Origin: Pseudomonas sp. HN11
Lineage (GTDB): Bacteria > Pseudomonadota > Gammaproteobacteria > Pseudomonadales > Pseudomonadaceae
Direction: 5' to 3'
DNA length: 64,000 bases
Assembly (NCBI RefSeq): GCF_021390155.1
Contig: NZ_CP089985.1
Span: 1,251,001-1,315,000, forward strand
A model generated the notes under the pieces. The model was given only the letters and a program-made list of their open reading frames with translations. It was not told the origin of the DNA and searched no databases. Positions 8,500-18,025 of this stretch are shown one piece after another (position 1 is the first letter of the stretch; each line of letters starts with the position of its first letter). The position numbers and the translations under genes were made by a program.

Positions 8500-9456
8500 T
8501 CAGACGTTGCCGTGGGCATCCACCTGGCGCTGCGCCTCGTCGACATTGTGTTGTGCCTCGGCCAGTTGCTGCGGGTCGGCATTCGAGTCCTGGGCTTTTT
8601 TCAATGCCGCGCGGCGCATCGCCAGCTGGATTTTGGCGCGTTTGAGGTCGGCAGTATTACTGGTCGCAGCAATTGTCCTCGGCGTGCTGTCCAGTTCCAG
8701 CGTCGCCAGCGCCTGTTCTGCTGCTTCGAACTGCTGCTGCAGGACGATCAACTGCGACTGCTGTTCAAAGGTGGGCGGGTGACCGAACGCCTTCAAGGAT
8801 TTATGCAGTTGAGCGCGACTCATTGCAACGGTGATTTTGGCTTTCTTGATCACTGCATCCTGCGCGGTGCTGGCCAACACAGGTAAAACCGGCACTGAAC
8901 GTTTGGCCCGAGCCAGACGCTCGGCCTGTTTCTGTGCCTCCTCCCGTTGCAACCGTGCATTACGTTGTTCAAAACGCCGTCTTGCGCGGTCGCGCTTGAG
9001 ACCGCGTTCATGGCGTTGCTGATCATTGGGGGCCAAGCCACCCACAATCGGCAATACAGTGGCCGTTGGGCGCATTTCAATGCAGTCTACGGGGCAGGGC
9101 GCGACGCAGAGGTCACAGCCGGTGCACTCGTCGATGATCACTGTGTGCATCAACTTGGCTGCGCCGACAATGGCGTCCACCGGGCAGGCCTGTATGCACT
9201 TGGTGCAGCCGATGCACTCTGCCTCGCGGATATAAGCGATCTGGGCTGGAGCTTCCCCGCGGCTGATATCCAGTTCCACGACCGGCACGTGCAGCAATTG
9301 TGCAAGACCGGCGATGGTTTCCTGGCCACCGGGCGGGCACTTGTTGATCGCTTCGCCTTGAGCTATGCCCTCGGCGTACGGTTTGCAGCCGGGATGCCCG
9401 CATTTGCCGCATTGCGTCTGGGGCAGTAGCGCGTCGATACGTTGAATCAGGTTCAT
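8500..9456 (-). CDS. rnfB: RnfB/RsxB-like iron-sulfur protein without membrane anchor
   Basis: 318 aa. The first cluster motif (CGKCGHPGC...KCPPGG) is followed by two ferredoxin-type [4Fe-4S] motifs ([12 protein letters not shown] and [12 protein letters not shown]), as in RnfB, the ferredoxin-like subunit of the Rnf/Rsx membrane electron-transfer complex. Two things are odd. The protein begins directly at [17 protein letters not shown], so the N-terminal transmembrane helix of classical RnfB is missing. None of rnfA, C, D, G or E is nearby. The C-terminal 190 residues are charged and likely coiled ([15 protein letters not shown]). It probably acts as a soluble ferredoxin, perhaps supplying or protecting iron-sulfur proteins such as Nth encoded next door (inference). 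Confidence 0.85.
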   Translation of the reverse strand: MNLIQRIDALLPQTQCGKCGHPGCKPYAEGIAQGEAINKCPPGGQETIAGLAQLLHVPVVELDISRGEAPAQIAYIREAECIGCTKCIQACPVDAIVGAAKLMHTVIIDECTGCDLCVAPCPVDCIEMRPTATVLPIVGGLAPNDQQRHERGLKRDRARRRFEQRNARLQREEAQKQAERLARAKRSVPVLPVLASTAQDAVIKKAKITVAMSRAQLHKSLKAFGHPPTFEQQSQLIVLQQQFEAAEQALATLELDSTPRTIAATSNTADLKRAKIQLAMRRAALKKAQDSNADPQQLAEAQHNVDEAQRQVDAHGNV

Positions 9457-9516
9457 GCTGGGATCATGGGCATGCCGGTTAAGCAAGCTTGGGTTAATGG
9501 GGGGTTGGGCTTTCTT

Positions 9517-9649
9517 GTGGGAAGGGAGCTTGCCCCGCGCTGGGCTGCGAAGCAGTCCTAAAACAAGGTACCCGGTCCTATCTGTAAAGACCGCAGTGGC
9601 AATGATGGGGCCGCTTCGCGACCCAGCGCGGGGCAAGCCCGCTCACCAC
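9517..9649. repeat. REPIN: two inverted REP sequences
   Basis: The left arm (9517-9555) begins GTGGGAAGGGAGCTTGCCCC. The right arm (9610-9649) is its imperfect inverse; its complement begins GTGGTGAGCGGGCTTGCCCC. About 38 bp per arm match with few changes, separated by about 54 bp. This is the REP doublet (REPIN) type common between genes in the P. fluorescens group. It fills the gap between rnfB and metG. Confidence 0.85.
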
Positions 9650-9674
9650 AACCACACCCACAGTCCCTGCAGGC

Positions 9675-11726
9675 TTACTTGATGCGTTGACCCGGTTTGG
9701 CGCCGCTGTCAGGGCTTAACAGGTAAATCTCTTCGCCGCCAGGGCCGGCCGCCATCACCATGCCTTCGGAAATACCGAACTTCATTTTCCGTGGCTTGAG
9801 GTTGGCGATCATCATGGTCAGGCGACCATCGAGTTTGGACGGGTCCGGATAAGCGCTCTTGATCCCGGAGAACACGTTGCGTTGCTCGCCGCCGAGATCC
9901 AGGGTCAGGCGCAGCAGCTTGTCGGCACCCTCCACGGCTTCGGCCTTGACGATCAGCGCGACACGCAGGTCCACGGCTGCAAAGGCGTCGAACTCGATTT
10001 CCGGAGAGATTGGGTCCTTGGATAACTCGCCATTGCCAGCCGGTGCCGATTCGCCGGTGTCAGTCTGGCTGGCGACCAGGTCTTCTTTCGAAGCATCGGT
10101 CATGGCCTGGACTTTCAGCGGGTCTATACGCGTCATCAGCGGCTTGAACTCGTTCAGTTGATGGTTGCCGAGCAAGGTGGCGTGATCGTTCCAGGTCAGC
10201 GGCGCAACATTGAGGAATGCCTCGGCATCGGCGGCCAGCAGTGGCAGCACCGGCTTGAGGAATATCACCAGTTGGCGGAACAGGTTGACGCCCGTGGCGC
10301 AAATCGCCTGGACTTGCGCCTGCTTGCCTTCCTGCTTGTTCAGCGACCATGGCGCCTTGTCGGCGATCCAGGCGTTGGCACGGTCGGCCAGGCCCATGAT
10401 CTCGCGCATGGCGCGGGCGAAGTCGCGGGCCTCATAGGCGTCAGCGATGCTTGGCGCAGCGGCCAGGAAGGCGTCGGTCAGTTCCGGCGCGGCGTTCTCG
10501 GCCACCAATACACCGGCGTTGCCCTTGTGGATGAACCCGGCGCAACGGCTGGCGATATTGACGACTTTGCCGACCAGGTCCGAGTTGACCTTCTGTACGA
10601 AGTCTTCCAGGTTCAGGTCCAGGTCATCGACGCCACGGCCCAGTTTGGAAGCGTAGTAGTAGCGCAGGTATTCCGGTGGCAGGTGGTCCAGGTAAGTGCG
10701 CGCCTTGATGAAGGTGCCACGGGACTTGGACATCTTCTGGCCGTTGACCGTCAGGTAGCCGTGCACCGCGATACCGGTTGGCTTGCGGTAACCCGAACCT
10801 TCCAGCATTGCCGGCCAGAACAGCGCATGGAAATTGACGATGTCCTTGCCGATGAAGTGGTACAGCTCGGCGGTGGAGTCCTTGCCCCAGAATGCGTCGA
10901 AGTCCAGCTCCGGCGTGCGGTCGCACAGGTTTTTGAAGCTGGCCATGTAGCCGATTGGCGCATCCAGCCACACGTAGAAATACTTGCCTGGCTCGCCCGG
11001 GATCTCGAAGCCGAAGTACGGCGCATCGCGGGAGATGTCCCACTGCTGCAGGCCGCTGTCGAGCCATTCGGAGAGTTTGTTGGCCACGGCGTCCTGCAGG
11101 GTGCCGCTGCGGGTCCAGGTTTGCAGCATTTGCTGAAAATCCGGGAGCTTGAAGAAAAAGTGCTGGGAGTCCTTGAGCACCGGGGTGGCGCCGGAGATCG
11201 CCGACTTGGGATCCTTCAAGTCAGTAGGGGCGTAGGTCGCGCCGCATTTCTCGCAGTTGTCGCCGTACTGGTCTTCAGTGCCGCATTTCGGGCAGGTGCC
11301 CTTGATGAAGCGGTCGGCCAGGAACATTTTCTTTTCCGGGTCGAAGTACTGGGTCACCGAACGCTGGTCGATGTGCCCGGCGTCCTTCAACCGCAGGTAG
11401 ATCTGGCTCGAAAGCTCACGGTTTTCGTCGGAATGGGTCGAGTGGAAGTTGTCGAAATCCACCAGGAACTCGGCAAAGTCGGCGCTGTGTTCAGCCTGCA
11501 CATTGGCGATCAGTTGTTCCGGGGTGATGCCTTCCTTTTCGGCACGCAACATGATGGCCGAGCCGTGGGCGTCGTCCGCGCAGACATAAATGCATTGATT
11601 GCCGCGATGCTTCTGGAAGCGCACCCACATATCGGTCTGGATGTACTCAAGCATATGGCCAAGATGGATGGAACCATTGGCATAGGGCAGGGCGCTGGTG
11701 ACGAGGATCTTGCGTGGCTCGGACAT
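9675..11726 (-). CDS. metG: methionyl-tRNA synthetase
   Basis: 683 aa. Class I synthetase that charges tRNA-Met. The HIGH-type motif is HLGH in [11 protein letters not shown], the zinc knuckle Cys pairs are [17 protein letters not shown], and the KMSKS motif is in [11 protein letters not shown]. The last 110 residues form an EMAP/Trbp111-like tRNA-binding domain, as in the dimeric E. coli type. Start ATG 11726. Divergent from apbC, an arrangement usual in Gammaproteobacteria. Confidence 0.97.
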   Translation of the reverse strand: MSEPRKILVTSALPYANGSIHLGHMLEYIQTDMWVRFQKHRGNQCIYVCADDAHGSAIMLRAEKEGITPEQLIANVQAEHSADFAEFLVDFDNFHSTHSDENRELSSQIYLRLKDAGHIDQRSVTQYFDPEKKMFLADRFIKGTCPKCGTEDQYGDNCEKCGATYAPTDLKDPKSAISGATPVLKDSQHFFFKLPDFQQMLQTWTRSGTLQDAVANKLSEWLDSGLQQWDISRDAPYFGFEIPGEPGKYFYVWLDAPIGYMASFKNLCDRTPELDFDAFWGKDSTAELYHFIGKDIVNFHALFWPAMLEGSGYRKPTGIAVHGYLTVNGQKMSKSRGTFIKARTYLDHLPPEYLRYYYASKLGRGVDDLDLNLEDFVQKVNSDLVGKVVNIASRCAGFIHKGNAGVLVAENAAPELTDAFLAAAPSIADAYEARDFARAMREIMGLADRANAWIADKAPWSLNKQEGKQAQVQAICATGVNLFRQLVIFLKPVLPLLAADAEAFLNVAPLTWNDHATLLGNHQLNEFKPLMTRIDPLKVQAMTDASKEDLVASQTDTGESAPAGNGELSKDPISPEIEFDAFAAVDLRVALIVKAEAVEGADKLLRLTLDLGGEQRNVFSGIKSAYPDPSKLDGRLTMMIANLKPRKMKFGISEGMVMAAGPGGEEIYLLSPDSGAKPGQRIK

Positions 11727-11897
11727 GGGGCTCGGCTACTTGATGAAACGGAGGTCGGCCACTATAAAGCGCCAGGAGATATATTTCACCCCGTGGCGCT
11801 GTTTCAGAATCTTCCGAACCTGCGAAAGCACGCCGTAACGCTGCTGGAACGGTTAGGATAGCCGCCTGTTTCAGTCAGTCTTTTTCGGGAGTAGCCC

Positions 11898-12992
11898 ATG
11901 AGCGCCGTCAATCGCGCAGCGGTGGAAGCCGTGCTTCGCCAGTACACCGACCCCTATTTGAACCAGGACCCAGTCAGTGCCGGCTGTGTGCGAGTCATCG
12001 ACATCCAGGATGACCACGTGTCGGTCCAGTTGGAGCTCGGCTACGCGGCCGGCCTGTTCAAGAGCGGTTGGGCGCAGATGTTGCAAATGGCCATCGAGGG
12101 CTTGGACGGCGTGGGTTCAGCCAAAGTCGATATCCACTGTGTGATTGCCCCGCACAAGGCTCAGGCGCAGATCCCAGGCTTGGTCAACGTCAAGAACGTG
12201 GTAGCCGTGGCATCCGGCAAGGGCGGTGTGGGTAAATCCACCACAGCGGCCAACCTGGCCCTGGCGCTGGCGCGTGAAGGTGCGCGCGTAGGTATTCTCG
12301 ACGCCGATATCTACGGGCCGAGCCAAGGTGTGATGTTTGGCATCGCCGAAGGTACACGGCCGAAGGTGAAGGACCAGAAGTGGTTCGTGCCGATCGAGTC
12401 TATGGGCGTGGAAGTGATGTCCATGGCTTTCCTCACCGACGACAACACGCCGATGGTCTGGCGCGGGCCGATGGTCTCCGGCGCGTTGCTGCAACTGGTC
12501 ACCCAGACTGCGTGGGGCGACCTGGATTACCTGGTGATCGACATGCCACCAGGCACCGGTGATATCCAGCTGACCCTGGCGCAGAAAGTCCCGGTGGCCG
12601 GCTCGGTGATTGTCACCACCCCCCAGGACCTGGCACTGCTGGACGCAAAGAAAGGCGTGGAGATGTTCCGCAAGGTCAATATCCCGGTGCTGGGCGTGGT
12701 CGAGAACATGGCGGTGCACATCTGCTCCAACTGCGGCCATGCCGAGCACCTGTTCGGCGAAGGCGGCGGCGAGAAGCTGGCTACTCAGTACGGTGTGGAA
12801 CTGCTGGCCTCATTGCCGCTGTCGATGGTGATTCGTGAGCAGGCTGATAGCGGCAAGCCCACCGTGATGGCTGAGCCGGATAGTCAGATTGCCATGATCT
12901 ACCAGGAACTGGCGCGTCATGTCGGGGCACGAATTGTCCTGCAGGAAGCGGCAGCGCCCGCTATGCCGACCATCACCGTCAGCGACGACTGA
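11898..12992 (+). CDS. apbC: iron-sulfur cluster carrier ApbC (Mrp family P-loop ATPase)
   Basis: 364 aa. An N-terminal MIP18/DUF59-type domain (residues 1-90) is joined to a ParA/Mrp ATPase domain. The deviant Walker A is GKGGVGKST near residue 108. The CxxC needed to hold a bridging [4Fe-4S] cluster is in HICSNCGH. It delivers clusters to apo-proteins in the cytoplasm. GGGAG lies 6 bp before ATG 11898. A GC hairpin follows the gene. Confidence 0.95.
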   Translation: MSAVNRAAVEAVLRQYTDPYLNQDPVSAGCVRVIDIQDDHVSVQLELGYAAGLFKSGWAQMLQMAIEGLDGVGSAKVDIHCVIAPHKAQAQIPGLVNVKNVVAVASGKGGVGKSTTAANLALALAREGARVGILDADIYGPSQGVMFGIAEGTRPKVKDQKWFVPIESMGVEVMSMAFLTDDNTPMVWRGPMVSGALLQLVTQTAWGDLDYLVIDMPPGTGDIQLTLAQKVPVAGSVIVTTPQDLALLDAKKGVEMFRKVNIPVLGVVENMAVHICSNCGHAEHLFGEGGGEKLATQYGVELLASLPLSMVIREQADSGKPTVMAEPDSQIAMIYQELARHVGARIVLQEAAAPAMPTITVSDD

Positions 12993-13010
12993 AGGAGTGT
13001 GAAGGGAAAA

Positions 13011-13031
13011 AGCCTCGACCGTGTCGGGGCT
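13011..13031 (+). terminator. hairpin after apbC, weak terminator
   Basis: Stem AGCCTCGAC (13011-13019) / GTCGGGGCT (13023-13031) with one G-T pair and a 3-nt loop, 19 bp after the apbC stop. The following T run is poor (GTTTG), so termination may be partial. Confidence 0.5.
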
Positions 13032-13088
13032 GTTTGATGTCCGGTGGAGGGTCAAGGCACGCGAGTTAAGCTTTTACGCACTCGGGCG

Positions 13089-13106
13089 TGTAAGCATTCA
13101 CTTACT
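13089..13106 (+). promoter_or_regulatory. GacA upstream activating sequence of rsmZ
   Basis: TGTAAG-CATTCA-CTTACT, a near-perfect 18-bp palindrome matching the GacA-dependent element TGTAAG-N6-CTTACA known from rsmX, rsmY and rsmZ promoters. It lies about 170-190 bp before the predicted RNA start, the spacing known for rsmZ. Confidence 0.88.
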
Positions 13107-13277
13107 TTTCCGTAAGCGATTGGTTTTTTTACTCATCATACGTGTCCCGAAACTACGACAGCAATTTCTATCTGTATGAAATATAACAACTATTTATTCT
13201 GTATTTGCGATAAACGGCGGCTAGCCCTTCGGTTGCATCCTGTTGAACTTCCTTTGGAACTCTCTAACATCAGCCCT

Positions 13278-13410
13278 GTGTCCACGGATTGGCACAGCCA
13301 TCAAGGAACGATGGTTAAGGAACGTCGCAGGATGCGATTCATCAGGATGATGAAAAGGAATATAGGGACTAGGGAAAAAATGTGGGCGGGTCATACCGCC
13401 CCTTTTTTTT
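13278..13410 (+). ncRNA. rsmZ: RsmZ regulatory small RNA
   Basis: A GGA-rich RNA of about 133 nt that matches the known RsmZ of P. fluorescens-group strains in architecture and in remembered sequence. A 5' segment (GTGTCCACGGATTGGCACAG) is followed by hairpins that present GGA in their loops (CATCAAGGAACGATG, GCAGGATGC and CATCAGGATGATG), then single-stranded AAGGAA, AGGGAC and AGGGAA. The terminator stem GGGCGG/CCGCCC (13384-13389 and 13396-13401) is followed by eight T. RsmZ sequesters RsmA/RsmE and so relieves translational repression under GacS/GacA control. The exact 5' end is estimated. Upstream here is apbC, not rpoS as in P. aeruginosa or P. protegens, and an IS lies 7 bp downstream. 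Confidence 0.92.
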
Positions 13411-13453
13411 GCCTATTGTCTAGTCCTGAAATAGGTTTACACCTGTTTCAGTC

Positions 13454-14251
13454 TCAAAACGCTCGATGCACCGCATCGGGCGTTTTGTATTTCAGGGACA
13501 TGTGTGGCCTTTCCCCGTTGTAGATCAGCACCGACTCACCCACCATCTTCACTGCATCCGCCAGATTTTTAGGGCGATACAGCAGAAACTCGGTCTTCAA
13601 AATGCCGTTTATCCGTTCCGCCAGAGCATTCTGGTAGCAGTCATAGCCGTCGGTCATCGAGCATCTGATGCCATGACTGGCGTGCAAGCGCTGATAAAGC
13701 TCAGAGCAGTATTGGGCTCCGCGGTCTGAATGATGGATTAGTGGAAGCGTGGTTTGGCGTTCACCAACTGCCTTTTCCATCGCTTTGATCACCGACTCGG
13801 TATGCAAACTCGCATGCACATGATGGCCTACGATCTTGCGCGAGTAAGCGTCTGTCACCAGGCTCACATAAGCCACGCTTTCCTGTGTCGGCAGGTAGGT
13901 TATGTCTGCAACCCACACCTGCTCTGGTCTGTTGGGTACGATCTGCTTCTGGCCCGCTTTGAGCAGGTTAGGATGGCGGCGAAAGCGGTGATGGCTGTCC
14001 GTCGTTTTGTGGTAAGCCCGTTTGCGCACAACCAGTTCTCGAGCGTTGCGCAGGATGCTGAACAGGCGGTCTCTGCCGACCTGCACTGATGCGCCAAATT
14101 CGACGCTCATCAGGTAATGCAGCTTGCGCGTGCCGATCCGTGGCTGGCGTCGGCGCTTTTCAAGAACAAAGTCCATCACCTCTTGATCTTGGCGAGCCCT
14201 CGCGTCGAAAGCCCGATTTCGTTGGTAATATGCTTGGCGCGAAATGCCCAT
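13454..14251 (-). CDS. IS3-family transposase OrfB (catalytic part)
   Basis: 265 aa from the first Met (MGISRQAYYQRN); the open frame continues upstream (QDLSITRACLF) into the overlap with orfA. The integrase core carries the DDE residues: Asp in WVADITYLP, Asp in HHSDRGAQYCS, Glu in NALAERING. OrfB is normally made as an OrfAB fusion by programmed -1 frameshifting; all sequence needed for that is intact, so this copy is probably active. Confidence 0.94.
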   Translation of the reverse strand: MGISRQAYYQRNRAFDARARQDQEVMDFVLEKRRRQPRIGTRKLHYLMSVEFGASVQVGRDRLFSILRNARELVVRKRAYHKTTDSHHRFRRHPNLLKAGQKQIVPNRPEQVWVADITYLPTQESVAYVSLVTDAYSRKIVGHHVHASLHTESVIKAMEKAVGERQTTLPLIHHSDRGAQYCSELYQRLHASHGIRCSMTDGYDCYQNALAERINGILKTEFLLYRPKNLADAVKMVGESVLIYNGERPHMSLKYKTPDAVHRAF

Positions 14252-14274
14252 GAACAGGCAAGCCCTGGTGATGC

Positions 14275-14676
14275 TCAGGTCTTGGATTTGCCCTTGCGAG
14301 AGGACTTGCCGGGTCGCTTTTTTACGACAGAAACACCGTAGTCATTCTTCAGAACATTCACGACGGCTTCGAAGAACTGCGCTTTCTGGTTGCTTAGCGC
14401 CAACTGCTCTTCGAGCTCTTTGATCCGCTGCTCGGGTGTTAGCGGGAGGGGTGGCTCAGTCATGGACCTGCTCCTCGGTTCTCGAATTGAGGCGCCCTGA
14501 CTCCAGTCCTGCCGGCCGTGCTTGCGCAGCCAGACCAGTACCGTGGACCGGCCCTGAATGCCGTAGCGCCGTTGAGCCTCTTTATAACTCAACTCGCCCT
14601 TTTCGACCTGGTCTACGACCGATAATTTAAAGGCTAGCGTGTAGTCACGCTGGCTTCGCCTTTTGCCCGCATCCAT
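14275..14676 (-). CDS. IS3-family transposase OrfA (DNA-binding part)
   Basis: 133 aa. Helix-turn-helix region at residues 12-50 (FKLSVVDQVEKGELSYKEAQRRYGI), then a leucine-zipper-like heptad segment (TPEQRIKELEEQLALSNQKAQF) used for oligomerisation, and a basic C-terminus. It binds the terminal inverted repeats. The stop lies just downstream of the slippery site at 14317-14323. Confidence 0.92.
   Translation of the reverse strand: MDAGKRRSQRDYTLAFKLSVVDQVEKGELSYKEAQRRYGIQGRSTVLVWLRKHGRQDWSQGASIREPRSRSMTEPPLPLTPEQRIKELEEQLALSNQKAQFFEAVVNVLKNDYGVSVVKKRPGKSSRKGKSKT
14317..14323 (-). promoter_or_regulatory. programmed -1 ribosomal frameshift site A-AAA-AAG in orfA
   Basis: On the minus strand the orfA frame reads GTA AAA AAG CGA, giving the classic slippery heptamer A AAA AAG in the correct phase. 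Slipping back one base leads without a stop into the OrfB frame through residues QDLSITRACLF. I saw no obvious strong downstream stem. Confidence 0.85.
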
Positions 14677-14762
14677 TGGCTCCTCCTGAAGATAGGTCAG
14701 AAGGTGTAAACCTTATTCAGGACGGGACATATAGGAAAGTGAAGCCGCCCGTCCAGAACGCA

Positions 14763-14785
14763 AAAAGGCCCGCAAGGGGCCTTTT
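14763..14785 (-). terminator. rho-independent terminator of fdxA
   Basis: On the minus strand the stem AAAAGGCCC/GGGCCTTTT (plus 14763-14771 and 14777-14785) ends in a T run. It lies 15 bp after the fdxA stop. Confidence 0.85.
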
Positions 14786-14799
14786 GTGAAGCGACGCTA

Positions 14800-15123
14800 T
14801 CAGCGTTCGAGGACGGCAATTTTACCTGTCTTGCCATCCCATTCCGCGGCATCCGGCATCGGGTCTTTGCGCTCAGTGATATTCGGCCAGATTTCAGCCA
14901 GCTCAACGTTCAGCTGAATGAACTGCTCCATACCTGCCGGGACCTCATCCTCGGAGAAAATAGCGACGGCCGGGCATTCAGGTTCACACAGGGCGCAATC
15001 AATGCACTCGTCCGGGTGGATGACCAGGAAGTTCGGGCCTTCGTAGAAGCAGTCCACCGGACATACTTCCACGCAGTCGGTGTACTTGCACTTGATGCAG
15101 TTGTCGGTGACGACGAAGGTCAT
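14800..15123 (-). CDS. fdxA: seven-iron ferredoxin FdxA
   Basis: 107 aa. The N-terminal cluster region has [14 protein letters not shown] and [12 protein letters not shown], giving one [3Fe-4S] and one [4Fe-4S] cluster as in Azotobacter vinelandii FdI-type ferredoxins. The C-terminal 45 residues are the usual FdxA extension. Start ATG 15123 has a GGAGAGA site upstream. It lies downstream of mutS on the same strand, 142 bp apart, the usual Pseudomonas order. Confidence 0.96.
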   Translation of the reverse strand: MTFVVTDNCIKCKYTDCVEVCPVDCFYEGPNFLVIHPDECIDCALCEPECPAVAIFSEDEVPAGMEQFIQLNVELAEIWPNITERKDPMPDAAEWDGKTGKIAVLER

Positions 15124-15265
15124 TTCTAATTCTCTCCTCAGGCGGCGGCAGCGAAACCCTTTGTGGCAGGGCTCGCGAGGTTCGGGAGCGATAGTCTGCA
15201 GGCCAGGCTAATAGCCTGCAGCATCCCAAACCGCGCGAGAGTCTACCAGCTTGCAAGCGTCAGCG

Positions 15266-17857
15266 TTATATCCGAGTCTTCAGTGCATATAACATTTCGA
15301 GCGCTTTTCGCGGCGTCAAGTCATCCAGGTCAAGCTTTGCCAACTCATCCAGCACCGGATGGGGCAGGCTGGCGAACATGTCGCTCTGATGCGGCGTGGC
15401 CGGTTTGCTGGAGGTTTTGGCTGGGCTGGCGACTACGGTTTCATGGGGCAGGGCCGTAGTTTCCAGGCGGCTGAGGTGCTCACGGGCGCGAGTGATCACG
15501 TCGTTTGGCACGCCGGCCAATTGTGCCACGGCCAGGCCGTAACTCTGGCTGGCCGGCCCCGGCAGCACGTGGTGTAGGAACACGATCCGCTCGTTGTGCT
15601 CGGTGGCGTTCAGGTGCACGTTGGCCACCAGCGGTTCGCTTTCCGGCAGTACGGTTAGCTCGAAATAGTGAGTGGCAAACAGCGTGTAGGCGCGCAGATG
15701 CGCCAGGCGCTCGGCTGCTGCCCAAGCCAGGGACAGCCCGTCGAAGGTGCTGGTGCCGCGGCCCACTTCGTCCATCAGCACCAGGCTGCGCTCGGTGGCG
15801 TTGTGCAGGATGTTGGCGGTCTCGCTCATTTCTACCATAAAGGTCGAACGGCCACCGGCCAGGTCGTCGCTGGAACCGATCCGGGTGAAAATGCGGTCCA
15901 CCAGGGACAGCTCGCAACTGGCCGCCGGCACAAAGCTGCCGATGTGCGCCAACAGCACGATCAAAGCGGTCTGGCGCATGTAGGTGGATTTACCGCCCAT
16001 GTTCGGACCGGTGATGACCAGCATGCGGGTATCGTCGTCCAGGGACAGGTCGTTGGCAACGAACGGCGTGGTCAGCACCTGTTCTACAACCGGGTGACGA
16101 CCTTGCACGATGCGCATGCACGGTTCGCTGACAAAGCGCGGGCAGTTCAGGTCAAGGTTCAGCGCACGTTCGGCCAGGTTGCTCAGCACATCCAGTTCGG
16201 CCAGGGCGGCGGCGGTGTCCTGCAGCGGCGCCAACTGACTGATCAGGTCTTCAAGCAGGTTTTCATAGAGCATCTTTTCCCGAGCCAGGGCGCGGCTCTT
16301 GGCCGACAGTGCCTTGTCTTCGAACTCTTTCAGTTCCGGGGTGATAAAGCGCTCGGCACCTTTGAGGGTCTGGCGGCGCTGATAATCGATCGGCGCCGAC
16401 TCCGCCTGTTTGCTCGGCAACTCAATAAAGTAGCCATGCACGCGGTTGTAGCCGACCTTCAAGTTGGCCAGGCCGGTGCGGGCTTTTTCGCGAGCTTCCA
16501 GATCGATCAAGAACTGCCCGGCGTTTTCGCTCAGGGATTGCAGCTCGTCCAGTTCGCTGTCGTAGCCGGTCTTGAGTACGCCCCCGTCACGGATGATCGC
16601 CGGCGGGTTGTCGATGATGGCTTTTTCCAGCAAGGCTGCCAGTTCCGGGTAAGTCCCGGCTGTAGTTGCAAGCTGTTGCAGGTGCGGCGTATCCAGCTCG
16701 GTCATCGCCACCTGCAGTTGCGGCAGGGCACCGAGGGCATCGCGCAGGCGCGCCAGGTCACGGGGTCGTGCGTTACGCAGGCCGATCCGCGCCAGGATGC
16801 GCTCGATATCGCCGATTTCCTTCAACTGTGGCTGCAGCTTTTCAAAGCGATAGCCATCCAGCAGACAGGTAATTGAAGACTGCCGCGCTTGCAGCACAGC
16901 CAGGTCGCGCAACGGACGGTTCAGCCAGCGGGTCAGCAAGCGACTGCCCATGGCGGTCTGGCAACGATCGACCACCGATTGCAAGGTGTTATCGCGACCG
17001 CCGGCCAGGTTGGTGTCCAGCTCCAGGTTGCGACGGCTGGCGCCATCAAGCACCACGGTATCGTCCAGACGCTCATGGCGCAGGCTGCGCAAGTGCGGCA
17101 GGGCGGTGCGCTGGGTTTCCTTGGCGTAGCCCAATAGGCAACCGGCGGCGCCGATGGCCAGGGTCAGGGTTTCGCACCCAAAGCCTTTGAGGTCCTGTAC
17201 CGAGAACTGCTGGCACAGACTTTTCAGCGCCGAATCGCGCTCGAAATCCCACGGTGCACGGCGCTTGGCCCCACGGCGTTTTTCTGCCGGCAGATCCTTC
17301 GGCCAATCATCCGGGATCAACAACTCCACCGGATTGATGCGCTCCAGCTCCGCCAGCAGGTTCTCCCAGCCCTTGATCTCCAGCACCGTGAAGTTGCCGC
17401 TGGTGATATCCAGCACCGACAGGCCGAACAGACGCTCATCGCCCAACACTGCTGCAATCAGGTTGTCACGACGCTCATCCAGCAGCGCCTCATCACTCAC
17501 CGTCCCCGGCGTAATAATGCGCACCACCTGACGTTCCACCGGCCCCTTGCTGGTTGCCGGGTCGCCGATCTGCTCACAGATCACCACCGACTCGCCCAGC
17601 TTCACCAGCTTGACCAGGTAACCCTCCAACGAATGGTAAGGAATCCCACACATCGGAATCGACTGCCCCGCGGACTGCCCGCGCGCGGTCAGCGTGATGT
17701 CCAGCAACTTGGCGGCCTTCTTCGCGTCTTCGTAGAAGATCTCGTAGAAGTCGCCCATGCGGTAGAACATCAACTGATCAGGGTGCTGGTTCTTGAGGCG
17801 CCAGTACTGCTGCATCATTGGAGTGTGGGAGGACAGGTCTGAAGTGGTTTTACTCAT
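15266..17857 (-). CDS. mutS: DNA mismatch repair protein MutS
   Basis: 863 aa from ATG 17857 ([10 protein letters not shown]). Recognises mismatches and recruits MutL. Visible: the N-terminal mismatch-binding region with [12 protein letters not shown] (Phe-x-Glu that stacks on the mismatch), Walker [10 protein letters not shown], the [12 protein letters not shown] signature and a C-terminal helix-turn-helix. A TTG-initiated extension to 17893 is open but not needed. The ribosome site before 17857 is weak. This gene marks one border of the phage hot spot. Confidence 0.97.
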   Translation of the reverse strand: MSKTTSDLSSHTPMMQQYWRLKNQHPDQLMFYRMGDFYEIFYEDAKKAAKLLDITLTARGQSAGQSIPMCGIPYHSLEGYLVKLVKLGESVVICEQIGDPATSKGPVERQVVRIITPGTVSDEALLDERRDNLIAAVLGDERLFGLSVLDITSGNFTVLEIKGWENLLAELERINPVELLIPDDWPKDLPAEKRRGAKRRAPWDFERDSALKSLCQQFSVQDLKGFGCETLTLAIGAAGCLLGYAKETQRTALPHLRSLRHERLDDTVVLDGASRRNLELDTNLAGGRDNTLQSVVDRCQTAMGSRLLTRWLNRPLRDLAVLQARQSSITCLLDGYRFEKLQPQLKEIGDIERILARIGLRNARPRDLARLRDALGALPQLQVAMTELDTPHLQQLATTAGTYPELAALLEKAIIDNPPAIIRDGGVLKTGYDSELDELQSLSENAGQFLIDLEAREKARTGLANLKVGYNRVHGYFIELPSKQAESAPIDYQRRQTLKGAERFITPELKEFEDKALSAKSRALAREKMLYENLLEDLISQLAPLQDTAAALAELDVLSNLAERALNLDLNCPRFVSEPCMRIVQGRHPVVEQVLTTPFVANDLSLDDDTRMLVITGPNMGGKSTYMRQTALIVLLAHIGSFVPAASCELSLVDRIFTRIGSSDDLAGGRSTFMVEMSETANILHNATERSLVLMDEVGRGTSTFDGLSLAWAAAERLAHLRAYTLFATHYFELTVLPESEPLVANVHLNATEHNERIVFLHHVLPGPASQSYGLAVAQLAGVPNDVITRAREHLSRLETTALPHETVVASPAKTSSKPATPHQSDMFASLPHPVLDELAKLDLDDLTPRKALEMLYALKTRI

Positions 17858-18025
17858 TGGGTCGTAGGCAAATTCGTTGAAGGAGTGGGGCAAAGGTGGG
17901 GCATTCCGCCCTGCGATTTTGCGATGGGCGCAAGGTTAACACGCGAGGTCGAGGCTTCGCAGGTCGCAAACGGATAGGTAAACGCAGGACGAAAGCCAGA
18001 GCTGGAGAGCAGGCCGTATGAGTCG

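Larger units (their letters stand above)
13417..14729 (-). mobile_element. complete IS3-family insertion sequence, 1313 bp
   Basis: Bounded by imperfect terminal inverted repeats. One end begins TGTCTAGTCCTGAAATAGG (from 13417 inward) and the other TGTCCCGTCCTGAATAAGG (from 14729 inward). The 3-bp sequence TAT flanks both sides (13414-13416 and 14730-14732), a likely target duplication. It carries orfA and orfB with a frameshift signal between them. It is inserted 7 bp past the rsmZ T-run and beyond the fdxA terminator, so neither gene is broken. The partial copy at 1-221 is in the opposite orientation. Confidence 0.95.

Noticed and set aside
10158..11861. 567-codon plus-strand frame opposite metG
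   Set aside because: A mirror frame of a GC-rich gene; the minus-strand product has all synthetase motifs.
1..14729. Composite transposon carrying bfr to rsmZ between two IS copies
   Set aside because: The bracketed genes are ordinary core genes in conserved Pseudomonas order, and only the edge at rsmZ looks rearranged. Independent insertions explain the IS pair better.
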